Source of the DNA: Candidatus Cryptobacteroides caccocaballi
GTDB lineage: Bacteria; Bacteroidota; Bacteroidia; Bacteroidales; UBA932
Reading direction: 5' to 3'
Assembly (NCBI GenBank): GCA_018064725.1
Contig: JAGHUQ010000139.1
Span: forward strand, 1 to 36,501
DNA length: 36,501 nt
Both the position numbers and the translations under genes were made by a program. Positions 8,406 through 15,404 of the stretch are shown here, piece by piece; position 1 is the first letter of the stretch; the number at the start of each line of letters is the position of its first letter. The notes below the pieces were generated by a model. It searched no databases. It saw nothing but the letters and a program-made list of their open reading frames with translations, and had not been told where the DNA came from.

Positions 8406-8900
8406 TTAATTGTCCTTTTTTTTGAGAATCTTTGCGATCTCGACCTCCTCTTCAGCCTGGATACGGTCTGCCAGACTTTTAGATGCCACGATATAGTATA
8501 CGATGTTGCCTATACCTACGACAAGCAAGATCAGGCCGGACAGGGTGAAGAAGTCGTTGCTGAAAGTCGCGATGCTGGTGACGGTGAGGATGATGCCTAT
8601 ACCGCTGAGTATGACTCCTGAGCGGAGAGACCTGAGGAGCTTTGCCTTGATCGTTCCCTCGCCGAGCTTGCCCGCTTTCTCGCTTTTGCCTCCCATCCTG
8701 TCCCAGAAATCCTCTGGGATGCTGACTCCGGCCTCGATCGCCTTTGTCATGATCTCTGCCTTCCTGTTGGTGTTGTTCCTTGCGGACCAGACGATGAGGG
8801 CGACTACTGAGACAGGCAGGATGACGCATACGCAGACGACGATGATCAGGTCCTGATTGAGCTGGAAGAATGATGGATTCGCTGATAACAGATTGTACAT
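8406..8900 (-). CDS. DUF6249-like membrane protein
   Basis: A 164-aa protein with three likely membrane helices (about residues 17-40, 91-112 and 116-137). A conserved-looking cytoplasmic stretch follows the first helix (AEIMTKAIEAGVSIPEDFWDRM), the hallmark of the DUF6249 family, which in Bacteroidetes is commonly found beside ECF sigma genes. The tail is charged (AEEEVEIAKILKKKDN). It is the first gene of the operon and ends 21 nt before the sigma gene. Function is unknown; a sensory or regulatory part in the sigma circuit is inference from position. Confidence 0.75.
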   Translation of the reverse strand: MYNLLSANPSFFQLNQDLIIVVCVCVILPVSVVALIVWSARNNTNRKAEIMTKAIEAGVSIPEDFWDRMGGKSEKAGKLGEGTIKAKLLRSLRSGVILSGIGIILTVTSIATFSNDFFTLSGLILLVVGIGNIVYYIVASKSLADRIQAEEEVEIAKILKKKDN

Positions 8901-8935
8901 GGCGTTATTGTTTTTCCGGTTTATATTTCAATTCT

Positions 8936-8957
8936 GAGGTCCCGTTTCGGAAACCTC
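8936..8957 (-). other. Hairpin at the probable 5' end of the ECF-operon mRNA
   Basis: On the minus strand GAGGT and ACCTC enclose an inner CCG/CGG pair around AAA. If the ECF-type promoter is used, this stem sits at the 5' end of the transcript. It could equally be a DNA operator. Confidence 0.35.
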
Positions 8958-8962
8958 GCATG

Positions 8963-8992
8963 TTAGACGGAGAGACGGCCCGAAATGTTTCA
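8963..8992 (-). promoter_or_regulatory. Candidate ECF sigma promoter (TGAAAC / CGTCTAA)
   Basis: On the minus strand TGAAAC (8992-8987), a 17-nt spacer and CGTCTAA (8969-8963) match the -35 and -10 style of many ECF promoters, which have AAC in the -35 and CGTC in the -10. It lies about 62 nt before the start of the DUF6249/ECF operon, where no TAnnTTTG element is seen, so autoregulation is plausible. Confidence 0.45.
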
Positions 8993-9034
8993 CCGCCACG
9001 TGATTTTTTTCTCTTTTGTTTTTTCTGTAATCCC

Positions 9035-9103
9035 GCTTGTCGTACTTTGAATCCTCTTGTGTTCCCTTGAAAGCCGGCTTGTCAATGATTGAATCGGGCT
9101 TGT
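9035..9103 (+). repeat. Two spaced direct repeats upstream of the 50-aa gene
   Basis: Two copies of GCTTGTC-N5-TTGAATC-N3/4-TTGT, at 9035-9060 and 9077-9103, start 42 bp apart (about four helical turns). A weaker GCTTG recurs at 9122, overlapping the -33 box. This looks like a tandem binding site for a regulator. Confidence 0.5.
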
Positions 9104-9122
9104 AGATGCGCGAAATCCGCGG

Positions 9123-9154
9123 CTTGAAATTGTTTTTCACTGAGAATACATTTG
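9123..9154 (+). promoter_or_regulatory. Promoter of the 50-aa gene
   Basis: CTTG at 9123-9126, a 20-nt spacer and TACATTTG at 9147-9154 (perfect TAnnTTTG). The leader to the ATG is 49 nt. Confidence 0.65.
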
Positions 9155-9203
9155 CAGTACACACAACGAACAACCCTTAGTGAATCATTTAACACATCCG
9201 ACC

Positions 9204-9356
9204 ATGAAAGAATACAAGTACAAAGACAGCAAGATCGTCGAATTCACGAGAAAGAACTTCCTGGTATTGTTTACCCGCGAGAACGGCATTTCCGACCACG
9301 TGCCATGCGAGTCCCTCGACTCTGCCAAGGCTCTGATTGACGCGCGTCTCGCGTAG
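9204..9356 (+). CDS. Small 50-aa protein of unknown function
   Basis: An ATG-initiated frame encodes MKEYKYKDSKIVEFTRKNF followed by LVLFTRENGISDHVPCESLDSAKALIDARLA. It has no signal peptide or membrane segment. It looks like a compact alpha/beta cytosolic protein with a basic N-terminal half. Support for a real gene is a consensus promoter 49 nt upstream, a terminator 20 nt after the stop, and no competing frame. No family was recognised. The direct repeats upstream suggest that its expression is controlled. Confidence 0.7.
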   Translation: MKEYKYKDSKIVEFTRKNFLVLFTRENGISDHVPCESLDSAKALIDARLA

Positions 9357-9375
9357 CAGTTTCACAAATATAATG

Positions 9376-9402
9376 AAAGGACGTCTGAAAAGGCGTCCTT
9401 TT
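9376..9402 (+). terminator. Intrinsic terminator after the 50-aa gene
   Basis: AAAGGACG (9376-9383) pairs with CGTCCTTT (9394-9401) around a 10-nt loop, with the T run continuing to 9402. Confidence 0.7.
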
Positions 9403-9416
9403 GTCGTCTTAATGAT

Positions 9417-9424
9417 TACATTTG
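9417..9424 (+). promoter_or_regulatory. -7 element 4 nt before the ATG of the barrel gene
   Basis: TACATTTG is a perfect TAnnTTTG. Only 4 nt separate it from the ATG at 9429, so a transcript from it would be leaderless or nearly so. Confidence 0.5.
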
Positions 9425-9428
9425 TCCC

Positions 9429-10085
9429 ATGAAGAAACTGTCAGCTGCCATCTGCGCCCTTCTTATCGGCTGCGCATCAGTGTCCGCCCAGAATCAAGGA
9501 GGCCGTGACACCGGCTTCGCAAGGCTTGAAATCGAAGCCGGCATTGCCGGTATCACCTATGTGAACACATTCCTGATCTTCGGAATTTCCGACATTTCCC
9601 ATTCGGGATCTTCCGCTGTGGACAAGTATGGGGCCGACGGCCATGAGAGGGCTCCTGAGTTCATCGTGCCTGCGGCTATGTGCGCTGGCGCGCGGTACAA
9701 TATTTTGAAATGGCTCTCTGTCGGAGGCGAAGTCCAGCTTCAGCATCTCCAGTCCAAGAATTACCACACCGTCACTGACAGCGAGGGGGGCGGATCCTCC
9801 AGGGTCTATGCCGGTCTCCATTCGATGACGACATTTGCAATAATGCCCGAGCTGCGCTTCACATATCACCGCTGGGACAGGCTGAACATCTATGCCGATC
9901 TGGAAGCCGGTGTCGACGTGGTGAACTTTGGATGCGAGAAAGAGCAGAAACCGCAGTGCCGCTTCGCCTTCAACCTTACTCCGATAGGCCTGCAGTTCGG
10001 TGCGGACAGGCTTTTCGGTCTTGCAGAGATCGGAATCGGAACTCAGTGGGCAGGCGTCAAGGCCGGCATAGGATACAGATTTTAG
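9429..10085 (+). CDS. Small outer-membrane beta-barrel-like protein
   Basis: A 218-aa protein with signal peptide MKKLSAAICALLIGCASVSAQ. The mature part alternates hydrophobic and polar residues in strand-like segments separated by Gly/Asp turns (LEIEAGIAGITYV, WLSVGGEVQLQHL, LNIYADLEAGVDVV, LFGLAEIGIGTQWAGVKAGIGYRF). It ends in an aromatic residue (YRF), the usual signal for BAM-mediated outer-membrane insertion. About eight strands are plausible. No catalytic motif is visible; it could be a structural, adhesin-like or small porin-like barrel. It starts right behind a -7 element and precedes the YccF gene by 59 nt. Confidence 0.75.
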   Translation: MKKLSAAICALLIGCASVSAQNQGGRDTGFARLEIEAGIAGITYVNTFLIFGISDISHSGSSAVDKYGADGHERAPEFIVPAAMCAGARYNILKWLSVGGEVQLQHLQSKNYHTVTDSEGGGSSRVYAGLHSMTTFAIMPELRFTYHRWDRLNIYADLEAGVDVVNFGCEKEQKPQCRFAFNLTPIGLQFGADRLFGLAEIGIGTQWAGVKAGIGYRF

Positions 10086-10144
10086 AGAAAGACTGTAACA
10101 AATCCGGGCAGCCTGCGTCTAATAGTGTAAAAAAAGAAATCGAA

Positions 10145-10519
10145 ATGAAACTTATCGGCAATATCATCTGGATCATCTTCGGAGGCCTTCTTGTATCTTT
10201 CCTCTATATCTTCGCAGGATTCCTTTTCTGCATCACCATCATCGGCATTCCGTTCGGCTGGCAGCTGATGAAGATCGGCACCTATGCACTACTTCCTTTC
10301 GGAAAGGACATGACCTTCGCCCCCGGTGAGCCCGGCTGCCTCTCTCTGATCGGAAACGTGATATGGGTGCTCTGCGGCTGGTGGGAGATCGCCCTCGTAC
10401 ATGCCTTCTTCGGCTTGCTCTTCTGCATAACGATCGTAGGCATCCCTCTCGGCGTCCAGCATTTCAAGATCGCCAAGAATACATTGATCCCTTTCGGACA
10501 GAAGATAATCGATTTCTAA
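10145..10519 (+). CDS. YccF domain inner-membrane protein
   Basis: A 124-aa membrane protein made of two copies of the YccF (DUF307) unit: GNIIWIIFGG followed by FCITIIGIPFGWQLMKIG and LLPFG (residues 5-60), then GNVIWVLCGW, FCITIVGIPLGVQHFKIA and LIPFG (residues 70-122). Each copy has a hydrophobic pair of segments. Function of the family is unknown. The start at 10145 is chosen because the first repeat begins there; the frame is open upstream only as an overlap with the barrel gene. The stop is 2 bp from the convergent queC stop. Confidence 0.9.
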   Translation: MKLIGNIIWIIFGGLLVSFLYIFAGFLFCITIIGIPFGWQLMKIGTYALLPFGKDMTFAPGEPGCLSLIGNVIWVLCGWWEIALVHAFFGLLFCITIVGIPLGVQHFKIAKNTLIPFGQKIIDF

Positions 10520-10521
10520 GA

Positions 10522-11187
10522 TTACCTGTTCTTCGAGTCCAGATACTGACGGAGTCCTTCGTTGCGAAGCTTACATGACGGGCAGTGCCCGCATCCATCG
10601 CCGGGGACTCCGTTGTAGCATGTGAGAGTCTTTGTCCTTACGAGGTCAAGGACACCGAGTCTGTCAGCCAGAGCCCATGTCTCTGCCTTGTCAATCCACA
10701 TCAGCGGAGTGTGGATGGTGAACTGCTCTTCCATCGCGAGGTTGAGGGTCACGTTGAGGGACTTGATGAAGCTGTCCCGGCAGTCGGGATATCCGCTGAA
10801 ATCTGTCTGGGACACTCCTGTTACGAGGTGCCTGATGCCTCTTTCGCGGGCATACACCGCAGCCACGCTGAGGAAGAAGAGGTTCCTTCCCGGTACGAAG
10901 GTGTTGGGAACGCCGTCCTCAGGCTTCTCCTCGTCCATCTTGATCGAAGTGTCGGTCAGCGAGCTTGTACCTATCTTGCTGATGAATGACACGTCGAGAA
11001 GATCGAACTCTACTCCTGCATCTTCTGCAATCTTCCTTGCCATCTCTACTTCGAGAGAATGCTTCTGGCCGTATGTGAATGTGAGTGTCCTCACTTTCTT
11101 GAATCTCTTGAGTGCCCAGAAGAGGCAGGTGGTGGAGTCCTGTCCGCCACTGAATACTACTAGTGCTTCAGATTCCGAGAGTTTCAT
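10522..11187 (-). CDS. queC: 7-cyano-7-deazaguanine (preQ0) synthase
   Basis: Converts 7-carboxy-7-deazaguanine to preQ0 using ATP and ammonia, in the queuosine pathway for tRNA modification. The 221-aa protein starts with the PP-loop SGGQDSTTC (about residues 13-21), which binds ATP, and ends with the zinc-site cysteines in [16 protein letters not shown]. These two motifs together identify QueC. It follows the transporter gene by 4 nt in an operon that begins with a preQ1-I-like riboswitch, so end-product control is likely. No queD, queE or queF is adjacent. Confidence 0.96.
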   Translation of the reverse strand: MKLSESEALVVFSGGQDSTTCLFWALKRFKKVRTLTFTYGQKHSLEVEMARKIAEDAGVEFDLLDVSFISKIGTSSLTDTSIKMDEEKPEDGVPNTFVPGRNLFFLSVAAVYARERGIRHLVTGVSQTDFSGYPDCRDSFIKSLNVTLNLAMEEQFTIHTPLMWIDKAETWALADRLGVLDLVRTKTLTCYNGVPGDGCGHCPSCKLRNEGLRQYLDSKNR

Positions 11188-11191
11188 GATC

Positions 11192-11905
11192 TTAATTCAT
11201 CTTGAATGGGTTGTACGAGATGCCCTGGTCGTAGGTGTCTATGCCTTCGAAGGCCTTGAGCTTTCTGACGACTATGGTGGTGAGAGGCAGGATAACTACC
11301 TCGAAGAGAGTCTTTACGACTACTTGGGTGAAGATGATACCTATCAAGCCCTTGAACGGAAGCTGGCCGCCGAGCGCGATAGGGAAGAATATGACCGAAT
11401 CGGCAAGTTCGCCGACCACAGACGAGAGTATGGCCCTCACTCCGAATCCTTTACCTTTGGTCGCAACCTTCATCTTTGACATGACCCATGCATTGAGTGT
11501 TGAACCTACCAGGAAGGCGATCAGTGATGCCACCATCACTCTGGGCACGAGCGAGAAGAGCAGGTCGAAGCTCTCCTGTGCAGCAAAGCTGTCAGGATAA
11601 AGTGGCTTAGGCAGCATGGTCACGAGACCTGATGCAACCGCCATGAAAAGACACATCGCGAATCCTATCCAGATTACGGTCTGAGCCTTTCTGTAACCGT
11701 ATACTTCGGTGAGGCAGTCGTTGATGATGTAGGAAATAGGGAAGATAAGAACACCTCCGGTGAGCTGGAGAGGAAGATTTCCTACCTGCCAAAGACGTGG
11801 AACGAATGTGTTTGAAGCGATGAGGCAGACGCAGAATGTCACTGCGAGCCAGAGGAAGGTGACAGAGAATGTCATCTGTCCCTTTGAGGAATTGATGTCT
11901 TTCAT
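11192..11905 (-). CDS. Queuosine precursor transporter (YhhQ/DUF165 family)
   Basis: A 237-aa inner-membrane protein with about six membrane segments that imports queuosine precursors such as preQ0 or preQ1. Typical family features are the early [20 protein letters not shown] motif and the later segment [16 protein letters not shown]. The start at 11905 is preferred: an in-frame start at 11968 would lie inside the promoter and translate through the riboswitch. It heads the operon with queC. Family function is established for E. coli YhhQ; the exact precursor imported here is not known. Confidence 0.93.
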   Translation of the reverse strand: MKDINSSKGQMTFSVTFLWLAVTFCVCLIASNTFVPRLWQVGNLPLQLTGGVLIFPISYIINDCLTEVYGYRKAQTVIWIGFAMCLFMAVASGLVTMLPKPLYPDSFAAQESFDLLFSLVPRVMVASLIAFLVGSTLNAWVMSKMKVATKGKGFGVRAILSSVVGELADSVIFFPIALGGQLPFKGLIGIIFTQVVVKTLFEVVILPLTTIVVRKLKAFEGIDTYDQGISYNPFKMN

Positions 11906-11909
11906 TTGA

Positions 11910-11938
11910 CTTGTTTTTATAGTGGTACCAAGCACACT
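11910..11938 (-). ncRNA. preQ1-I-like riboswitch
   Basis: On the minus strand the RNA reads P1 AGTG (11938-11935), a 10-nt loop TGCTTGGTAC (11934-11925), P1' CACT (11924-11921), the A-rich linker ATAAAAA (11920-11914) and CAAG (11913-11910). CAAG can pair with CTTG in the loop to make the H-type pseudoknot of preQ1-I aptamers. The loop ends in C just before P1', the position that contacts preQ1 in the class. The pseudoknot ends 4 nt before the ATG of the transporter, so control is probably at translation initiation. P1 has only 4 bp, shorter than typical. The pathway of the downstream genes supports the call. Confidence 0.78.
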
Positions 11939-11942
11939 TGCC

Positions 11943-11956
11943 CCGGCGCCCGCCGG
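11943..11956 (-). other. GC-rich leader hairpin upstream of the riboswitch
   Basis: CCGGCG and CGCCGG form a 6-bp stem with a GG loop (or 5 bp with a 4-nt loop) between the promoter and the aptamer. It may insulate or stabilise the short leader. Confidence 0.5.
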
Positions 11957-11965
11957 AACTCGCTG

Positions 11966-11996
11966 CAAAAGTACGTCAAATTCCTATGAAAACAAG
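11966..11996 (-). promoter_or_regulatory. Promoter of the queuosine operon
   Basis: On the minus strand CTTG (11996-11993), a 19-nt spacer and TACTTTTG (11973-11966, perfect TAnnTTTG). The leader to the ATG is about 55-60 nt, long enough for the hairpin and aptamer. Confidence 0.7.
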
Positions 11997-12015
11997 TTTT
12001 TCTTGCTCTTTTTGC

Positions 12016-14199
12016 CTATGAGAGCTTATCCCTGCCCTTATTTTGGCTGACAGGAATGCTTACGACTGCCACCGGTTTCAGAACGTCAGGGCGGAGGAAA
12101 CGTATCGCCCCGTTGCTGAACCTGACCTTGCATGAACCATTGTCGGTCAGCTCTTCGACCGTGCCTGTCCCGAAGAGGCGGTGCTCTACCGTCATTCCAG
12201 CCTTGATTCCGGATTCCTCCTCATCCTCGTACGAAGAGTCCGGACTGTCAGGGAGGTCTTCGATGGTCAGATGGAGTTTGAGCCTGTTCCACAGCGCCTC
12301 GTCCATCTCTCCTTCGGTCACGAAAAGCTCCCTGCCGATCTCAGCTATGAACCTTGACGGCAGCTTTTCCTGCTGCGCCTGCACGTTGAATCCCTCGGAT
12401 TCGGTCATGTAGAGGCATTTCTCTGCTCTTGTGGTCGCGACGTACATGAGCCTTCTCTCTTCCTCGAGGGCGGCTTTCTTCCTTTCCCTGATGCTGCGGG
12501 CGTTTGGGAAAATACCCTCGCTCAGTCCGATGATGAAAACATACGGGAACTCGAGACCCTTGGACTGATGCACTGTCATCAGCTTCACCTTGTCGGTCTC
12601 CTTGCGATAGTCGGCATTGGTGTAGAGGGCTATGTCCTGCAGGTAGGCGTTGAGGTCGCTGTCCTGGTCTATGCGCTCGGATTCCCACATCCTCATCGAG
12701 TTGAGCAGTTCGGTGATGTTCTCGAGTCTCTGCTCGTCATTGTCGTCGCGATACTCTTTCTTTAGTCCTGTCCTGTCAAGTATGTGCTCCATCATCGTAG
12801 ACACGGGCATGGAATCCATCCTGAGCCGGCAGTTCTCGACGAGGTCCACGAACTCACGGAGGGCGGCCTTGTCAAGCTTGCCTTCGCCGAGGTGGTTCTT
12901 GAGTGCCTGGAAGAGGGATGTGTTCTCTTCTGCCGCATAGTTCGAGATCAGCTCGAGCGTTATCTTTCCGACCTTTCTCGACGGGGTGTTTACTATTCTT
13001 TCGAATGCAAGGTCGTCGTCGCATCCTATGAGCCGGAGGTAGCTGACGCAGTCCTTGACCTCCTGCCTCTCGAAAAAGCGCACTCCACCCCACATCACGT
13101 AAGGAATGCCCATCTGTATCATGGTCTGCTCTATGAAGCGCGAAAGATGTGCGGCCCTGAAGAGCACAGCGAAGTCGGAATACCTGGTGCCTTCTCCTAT
13201 TCTCCGCACGATCTCTGCACATACCCATGTCGCCTCCTGCTTCTCGTCGCGTCCGTGGAAGTGGATGATGTTCTCACCGGCACCTCGTCTGGTGAACATG
13301 TCTTTCGGAATCCTGTTCCTGTTGTTGACTATGATCGCGTTGGCAACGCTGAGTATGCCAGGGGTGGATCGGTAGTTCTCGTCGAGCACGATCGTCCTGT
13401 CGCATCCGAAGCTGACGAACCTGTCCGGCTTTGCTCCTCTCCATTCATATATGGACTGGTCCGGATCTCCGACGACAAAAAGATTCCCGCATAGTGCCGA
13501 GAGCGTCTCCACAAGGTCCCAGTCAGAGCCGTTGCAGTCCTGGGCCTCGTCTATCATGACGTAGCTCATCCTTTCCTGCCATTTGCTGCAGACATCGGGG
13601 TATGTGTGAAGTATGTGGAGAGTGAAGGCGAGCAGGTCGTCGAAATCCAGTGCCAGCTTGTCTTTCTGCTTGTGTATGAGCTGCACCTGCTGGGAAAGGA
13701 CAGTCCTGTCCTCTATTGTCTTGCGGTCGACAATTATGTCCCTTACATACGGATTATGGGTCTTGTATCCAGCAAGCTTGTCCAGCAGGTCGCGCACTGT
13801 CTTCACCGACCTTTCGGTGTTGTTTTCCGTCAGCACCTGCTTCGCAAGGCTCTTCATGTCGTCCTCGTCGAGGATCTGAAATGTCTTCGGGTAGCCGAGA
13901 CGATGTATCTCCTCGCGCAGGAAGCGTACGCAGAAACCATGGATCGTGCATACGAAATCATTGGTGTAGCCCGGAGGAACGAGCTGCGATATCCTGGATT
14001 TCATCTCCTGGGCGGCCTTGTTGGTAAATGTCAGGCACAGCAGATTGCCGGGGTCGATACCGATCTCGTTCACTATATATGCATAACGGTAGGCGAGTGC
14101 CCTTGTCTTTCCGGAACCGGCACCTGCGACAACCCTGATCCTTCCTTCAGTGGAGACTACCGCGTCTCTCTGTCTTTCGTTCAATATGCTTAGGTCCAT
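12016..14199 (-). CDS. UvrD/PcrA/Rep-type DNA helicase
   Basis: A 727-aa superfamily 1A 3'-5' helicase that unwinds DNA in repair and replication restart. Motifs in order: Q-motif LNERQRDAV, Walker A GAGSGKT (residues 26-32), TFTNKAAQEM (Ia), MIDEAQD (II), VGDPDQSIYEWRGA (III), LDENYRST (IV), LMTVHQSKGLEFPYVF (V) and EERRLMYVATTRAEK (VI). The C-terminal tail carries a small beta domain (AGMTVEHRLFGTGTVEEL and KVRFSNGAIRFL), seen in PcrA/UvrD proteins that contact RNA polymerase. The ATG at 14199 is chosen over a TTG 9 nt upstream, because the TTG lies within the -7 element. UvrD versus PcrA naming cannot be settled from sequence alone. Confidence 0.96.
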   Translation of the reverse strand: MDLSILNERQRDAVVSTEGRIRVVAGAGSGKTRALAYRYAYIVNEIGIDPGNLLCLTFTNKAAQEMKSRISQLVPPGYTNDFVCTIHGFCVRFLREEIHRLGYPKTFQILDEDDMKSLAKQVLTENNTERSVKTVRDLLDKLAGYKTHNPYVRDIIVDRKTIEDRTVLSQQVQLIHKQKDKLALDFDDLLAFTLHILHTYPDVCSKWQERMSYVMIDEAQDCNGSDWDLVETLSALCGNLFVVGDPDQSIYEWRGAKPDRFVSFGCDRTIVLDENYRSTPGILSVANAIIVNNRNRIPKDMFTRRGAGENIIHFHGRDEKQEATWVCAEIVRRIGEGTRYSDFAVLFRAAHLSRFIEQTMIQMGIPYVMWGGVRFFERQEVKDCVSYLRLIGCDDDLAFERIVNTPSRKVGKITLELISNYAAEENTSLFQALKNHLGEGKLDKAALREFVDLVENCRLRMDSMPVSTMMEHILDRTGLKKEYRDDNDEQRLENITELLNSMRMWESERIDQDSDLNAYLQDIALYTNADYRKETDKVKLMTVHQSKGLEFPYVFIIGLSEGIFPNARSIRERKKAALEEERRLMYVATTRAEKCLYMTESEGFNVQAQQEKLPSRFIAEIGRELFVTEGEMDEALWNRLKLHLTIEDLPDSPDSSYEDEEESGIKAGMTVEHRLFGTGTVEELTDNGSCKVRFSNGAIRFLRPDVLKPVAVVSIPVSQNKGRDKLS

Positions 14200-14205
14200 A
14201 ATAGT

Positions 14206-14213
14206 CAAATGTA
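14206..14213 (-). promoter_or_regulatory. -7 element 6 nt before the helicase ATG
   Basis: Reads TACATTTG on the minus strand, a perfect TAnnTTTG, only 6 nt from the ATG at 14199. The transcript would have almost no leader. No clear -33 box is seen. Confidence 0.5.
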
Positions 14214-14319
14214 CCGAAAATTTGCCAAACCGACGAATAAAGACAAATGATTTCGCATTATTGTCAAAAAAACTAAAATATCAACACTTTTTTGCTGAAA
14301 CATTTTTTCTGTTCGTCCG

Positions 14320-14327
14320 TATCTTTA
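14320..14327 (+). promoter_or_regulatory. Possible -7 element for rpoD
   Basis: TATCTTTA matches seven of eight positions of TAnnTTTG, 29 nt before the rpoD ATG. No -33 box is convincing. Confidence 0.3.
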
Positions 14328-14356
14328 ATCGACCCCGTAAAAAAAGGGACTCAGAT

Positions 14357-15214
14357 ATGCAGCAGATAAAGATAACAAAATCCATAACAAACAGGAGTGA
14401 TGCCCTCAATTCCTATCTTGCGGACATTGCCAGGTATCCTATGATTTCGGCTGACGAGGAAGTAGAGCTCGCCAGGAGAATACGTCAGGGAGACGAACGT
14501 GCTCTTCAGGAACTCGTAAAGGCCAATCTCAGGTTCGTAGTCAGTGTCGCAAAGCAGTATCAGGGCAGCGGACTCGATCTCGGTGACCTTATCACCGAAG
14601 GTAACATGGGTCTCATCAAGGCCGCAGAGAAGTTCGATGATACACTCGGTTTCAAGTTCATCTCATACGCGGTATGGTGGATCCGTCAGTCTATACTCCA
14701 GGGTATTTCAGAGCAGTCCAGGGTGGTGAAGCTTCCGCTTAACCAGATCGGTAACATCAGCAAGATGAAGAAGGCCAGCGCTGACTTCCTCCAGAGGGAG
14801 ATGCGCGAGCCGACGGCTGAGGAGCTCGCCGAGCTCACCGGTATCATGGAAGACAAGGTCAGGGAGAGCAACAGGGTTGCCGGCGGCCATATTTCCATGG
14901 ATGCCTCATTCATGGGTGATGACGAGGATGGTAACCTCTATGACGTTATTCCGGATACTTCCATCGATGCGACTGACGCCACCGTGATGGATGAGTCTCT
15001 CGCGACAGATCTGGAGAGAGCACTCAGCATTCTTCCACAGAGGGACGCGGATATAGTCAGGATGAATTTCGGACTTGGAAGGCCGGAGATGTCGCTCGAA
15101 GAGATTGCGGACAAGCTCGACCTCACAAGGGAAAGGGTTCGCCAGATCAAGGAGAAGGCACTCAAGAGACTGCTCAGCAGTTCAGATTTCTTCGGTCTCA
15201 GGCAGTATCTCTAG
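14357..15214 (+). CDS. rpoD: Primary sigma factor RpoD (short Bacteroidetes type)
   Basis: A 285-aa group-1 sigma, the housekeeping factor that in Bacteroidetes reads TAnnTTTG promoters. It lacks the long region 1.1 of proteobacterial RpoD, as is normal in this phylum. Visible parts: region 1.2 (LNSYLADIARYPMISADEEVELARRI), region 2 (LVKANLRFVVSVAKQYQG, LITEGNMGLIKAAEKFD, FKFISYAVWWIRQSI), region 3 (about residues 145-205), and region 4 (ALSILPQRDADIVRMNFGL, then EEIADKLDLTRERVRQIKEKALKRL). The acidic loop MGDDEDGNLYDVIPD precedes region 4. The start at 14357 gives the standard N-terminus; frames upstream are open but unlike the family. Confidence 0.96.
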   Translation: MQQIKITKSITNRSDALNSYLADIARYPMISADEEVELARRIRQGDERALQELVKANLRFVVSVAKQYQGSGLDLGDLITEGNMGLIKAAEKFDDTLGFKFISYAVWWIRQSILQGISEQSRVVKLPLNQIGNISKMKKASADFLQREMREPTAEELAELTGIMEDKVRESNRVAGGHISMDASFMGDDEDGNLYDVIPDTSIDATDATVMDESLATDLERALSILPQRDADIVRMNFGLGRPEMSLEEIADKLDLTRERVRQIKEKALKRLLSSSDFFGLRQYL

Positions 15215-15258
15215 TATTTGATTTTTCACAACACACTAAGAACAATACTTTTTTACGA

Positions 15259-15290
15259 AAAGGCGCCACGATGAGAATCGCGGCGCCTTT
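15259..15290 (+). terminator. Intrinsic terminator after rpoD
   Basis: AAAGGCGCC-A-CGAT (15259-15272) pairs with ATCG-C-GGCGCCTTT (15277-15290) around the tetraloop GAGA, with a single A/C mismatch. It lies 44 nt after the rpoD stop. Confidence 0.85.
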
Positions 15291-15389
15291 GATCATTGTA
15301 AAAGCAAACTAATTCTGAAATTTTTTTCATGATTTGACAATTAGACGAACAATGGACGAGAATTGTTACATCAAAATCTCTTTTTTTTC

Positions 15390-15397
15390 TAAATTTG
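15390..15397 (+). promoter_or_regulatory. -7 element 7 nt before the histidine kinase ATG
   Basis: TAAATTTG is a perfect TAnnTTTG, with 7 nt to the ATG at 15405. It is preceded by a run of nine T. Confidence 0.5.
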
Positions 15398-15404
15398 TCA
15401 CGTT

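Larger units (their letters stand above)
8901..9203. other. 303-bp intergenic region between divergent genes
   Basis: No gene is seen here. It holds a possible ECF promoter and leader hairpin for the minus-strand operon, a pair of structured direct repeats (9035-9103), and a consensus promoter for the 50-aa gene. T-rich stretches lie at about 9002-9026. Confidence 0.6.

Noticed and set aside
7521..8621. A 366-codon open frame on the plus strand over the ECF operon
   Set aside because: Cys/Arg/Ser-rich translation with no domain, antisense to three coherent minus-strand genes.
11906..11968. A longer N-terminus for the queuosine transporter
   Set aside because: It would start inside the -7 element and translate the riboswitch. 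The start at 11905 gives the family N-terminus.
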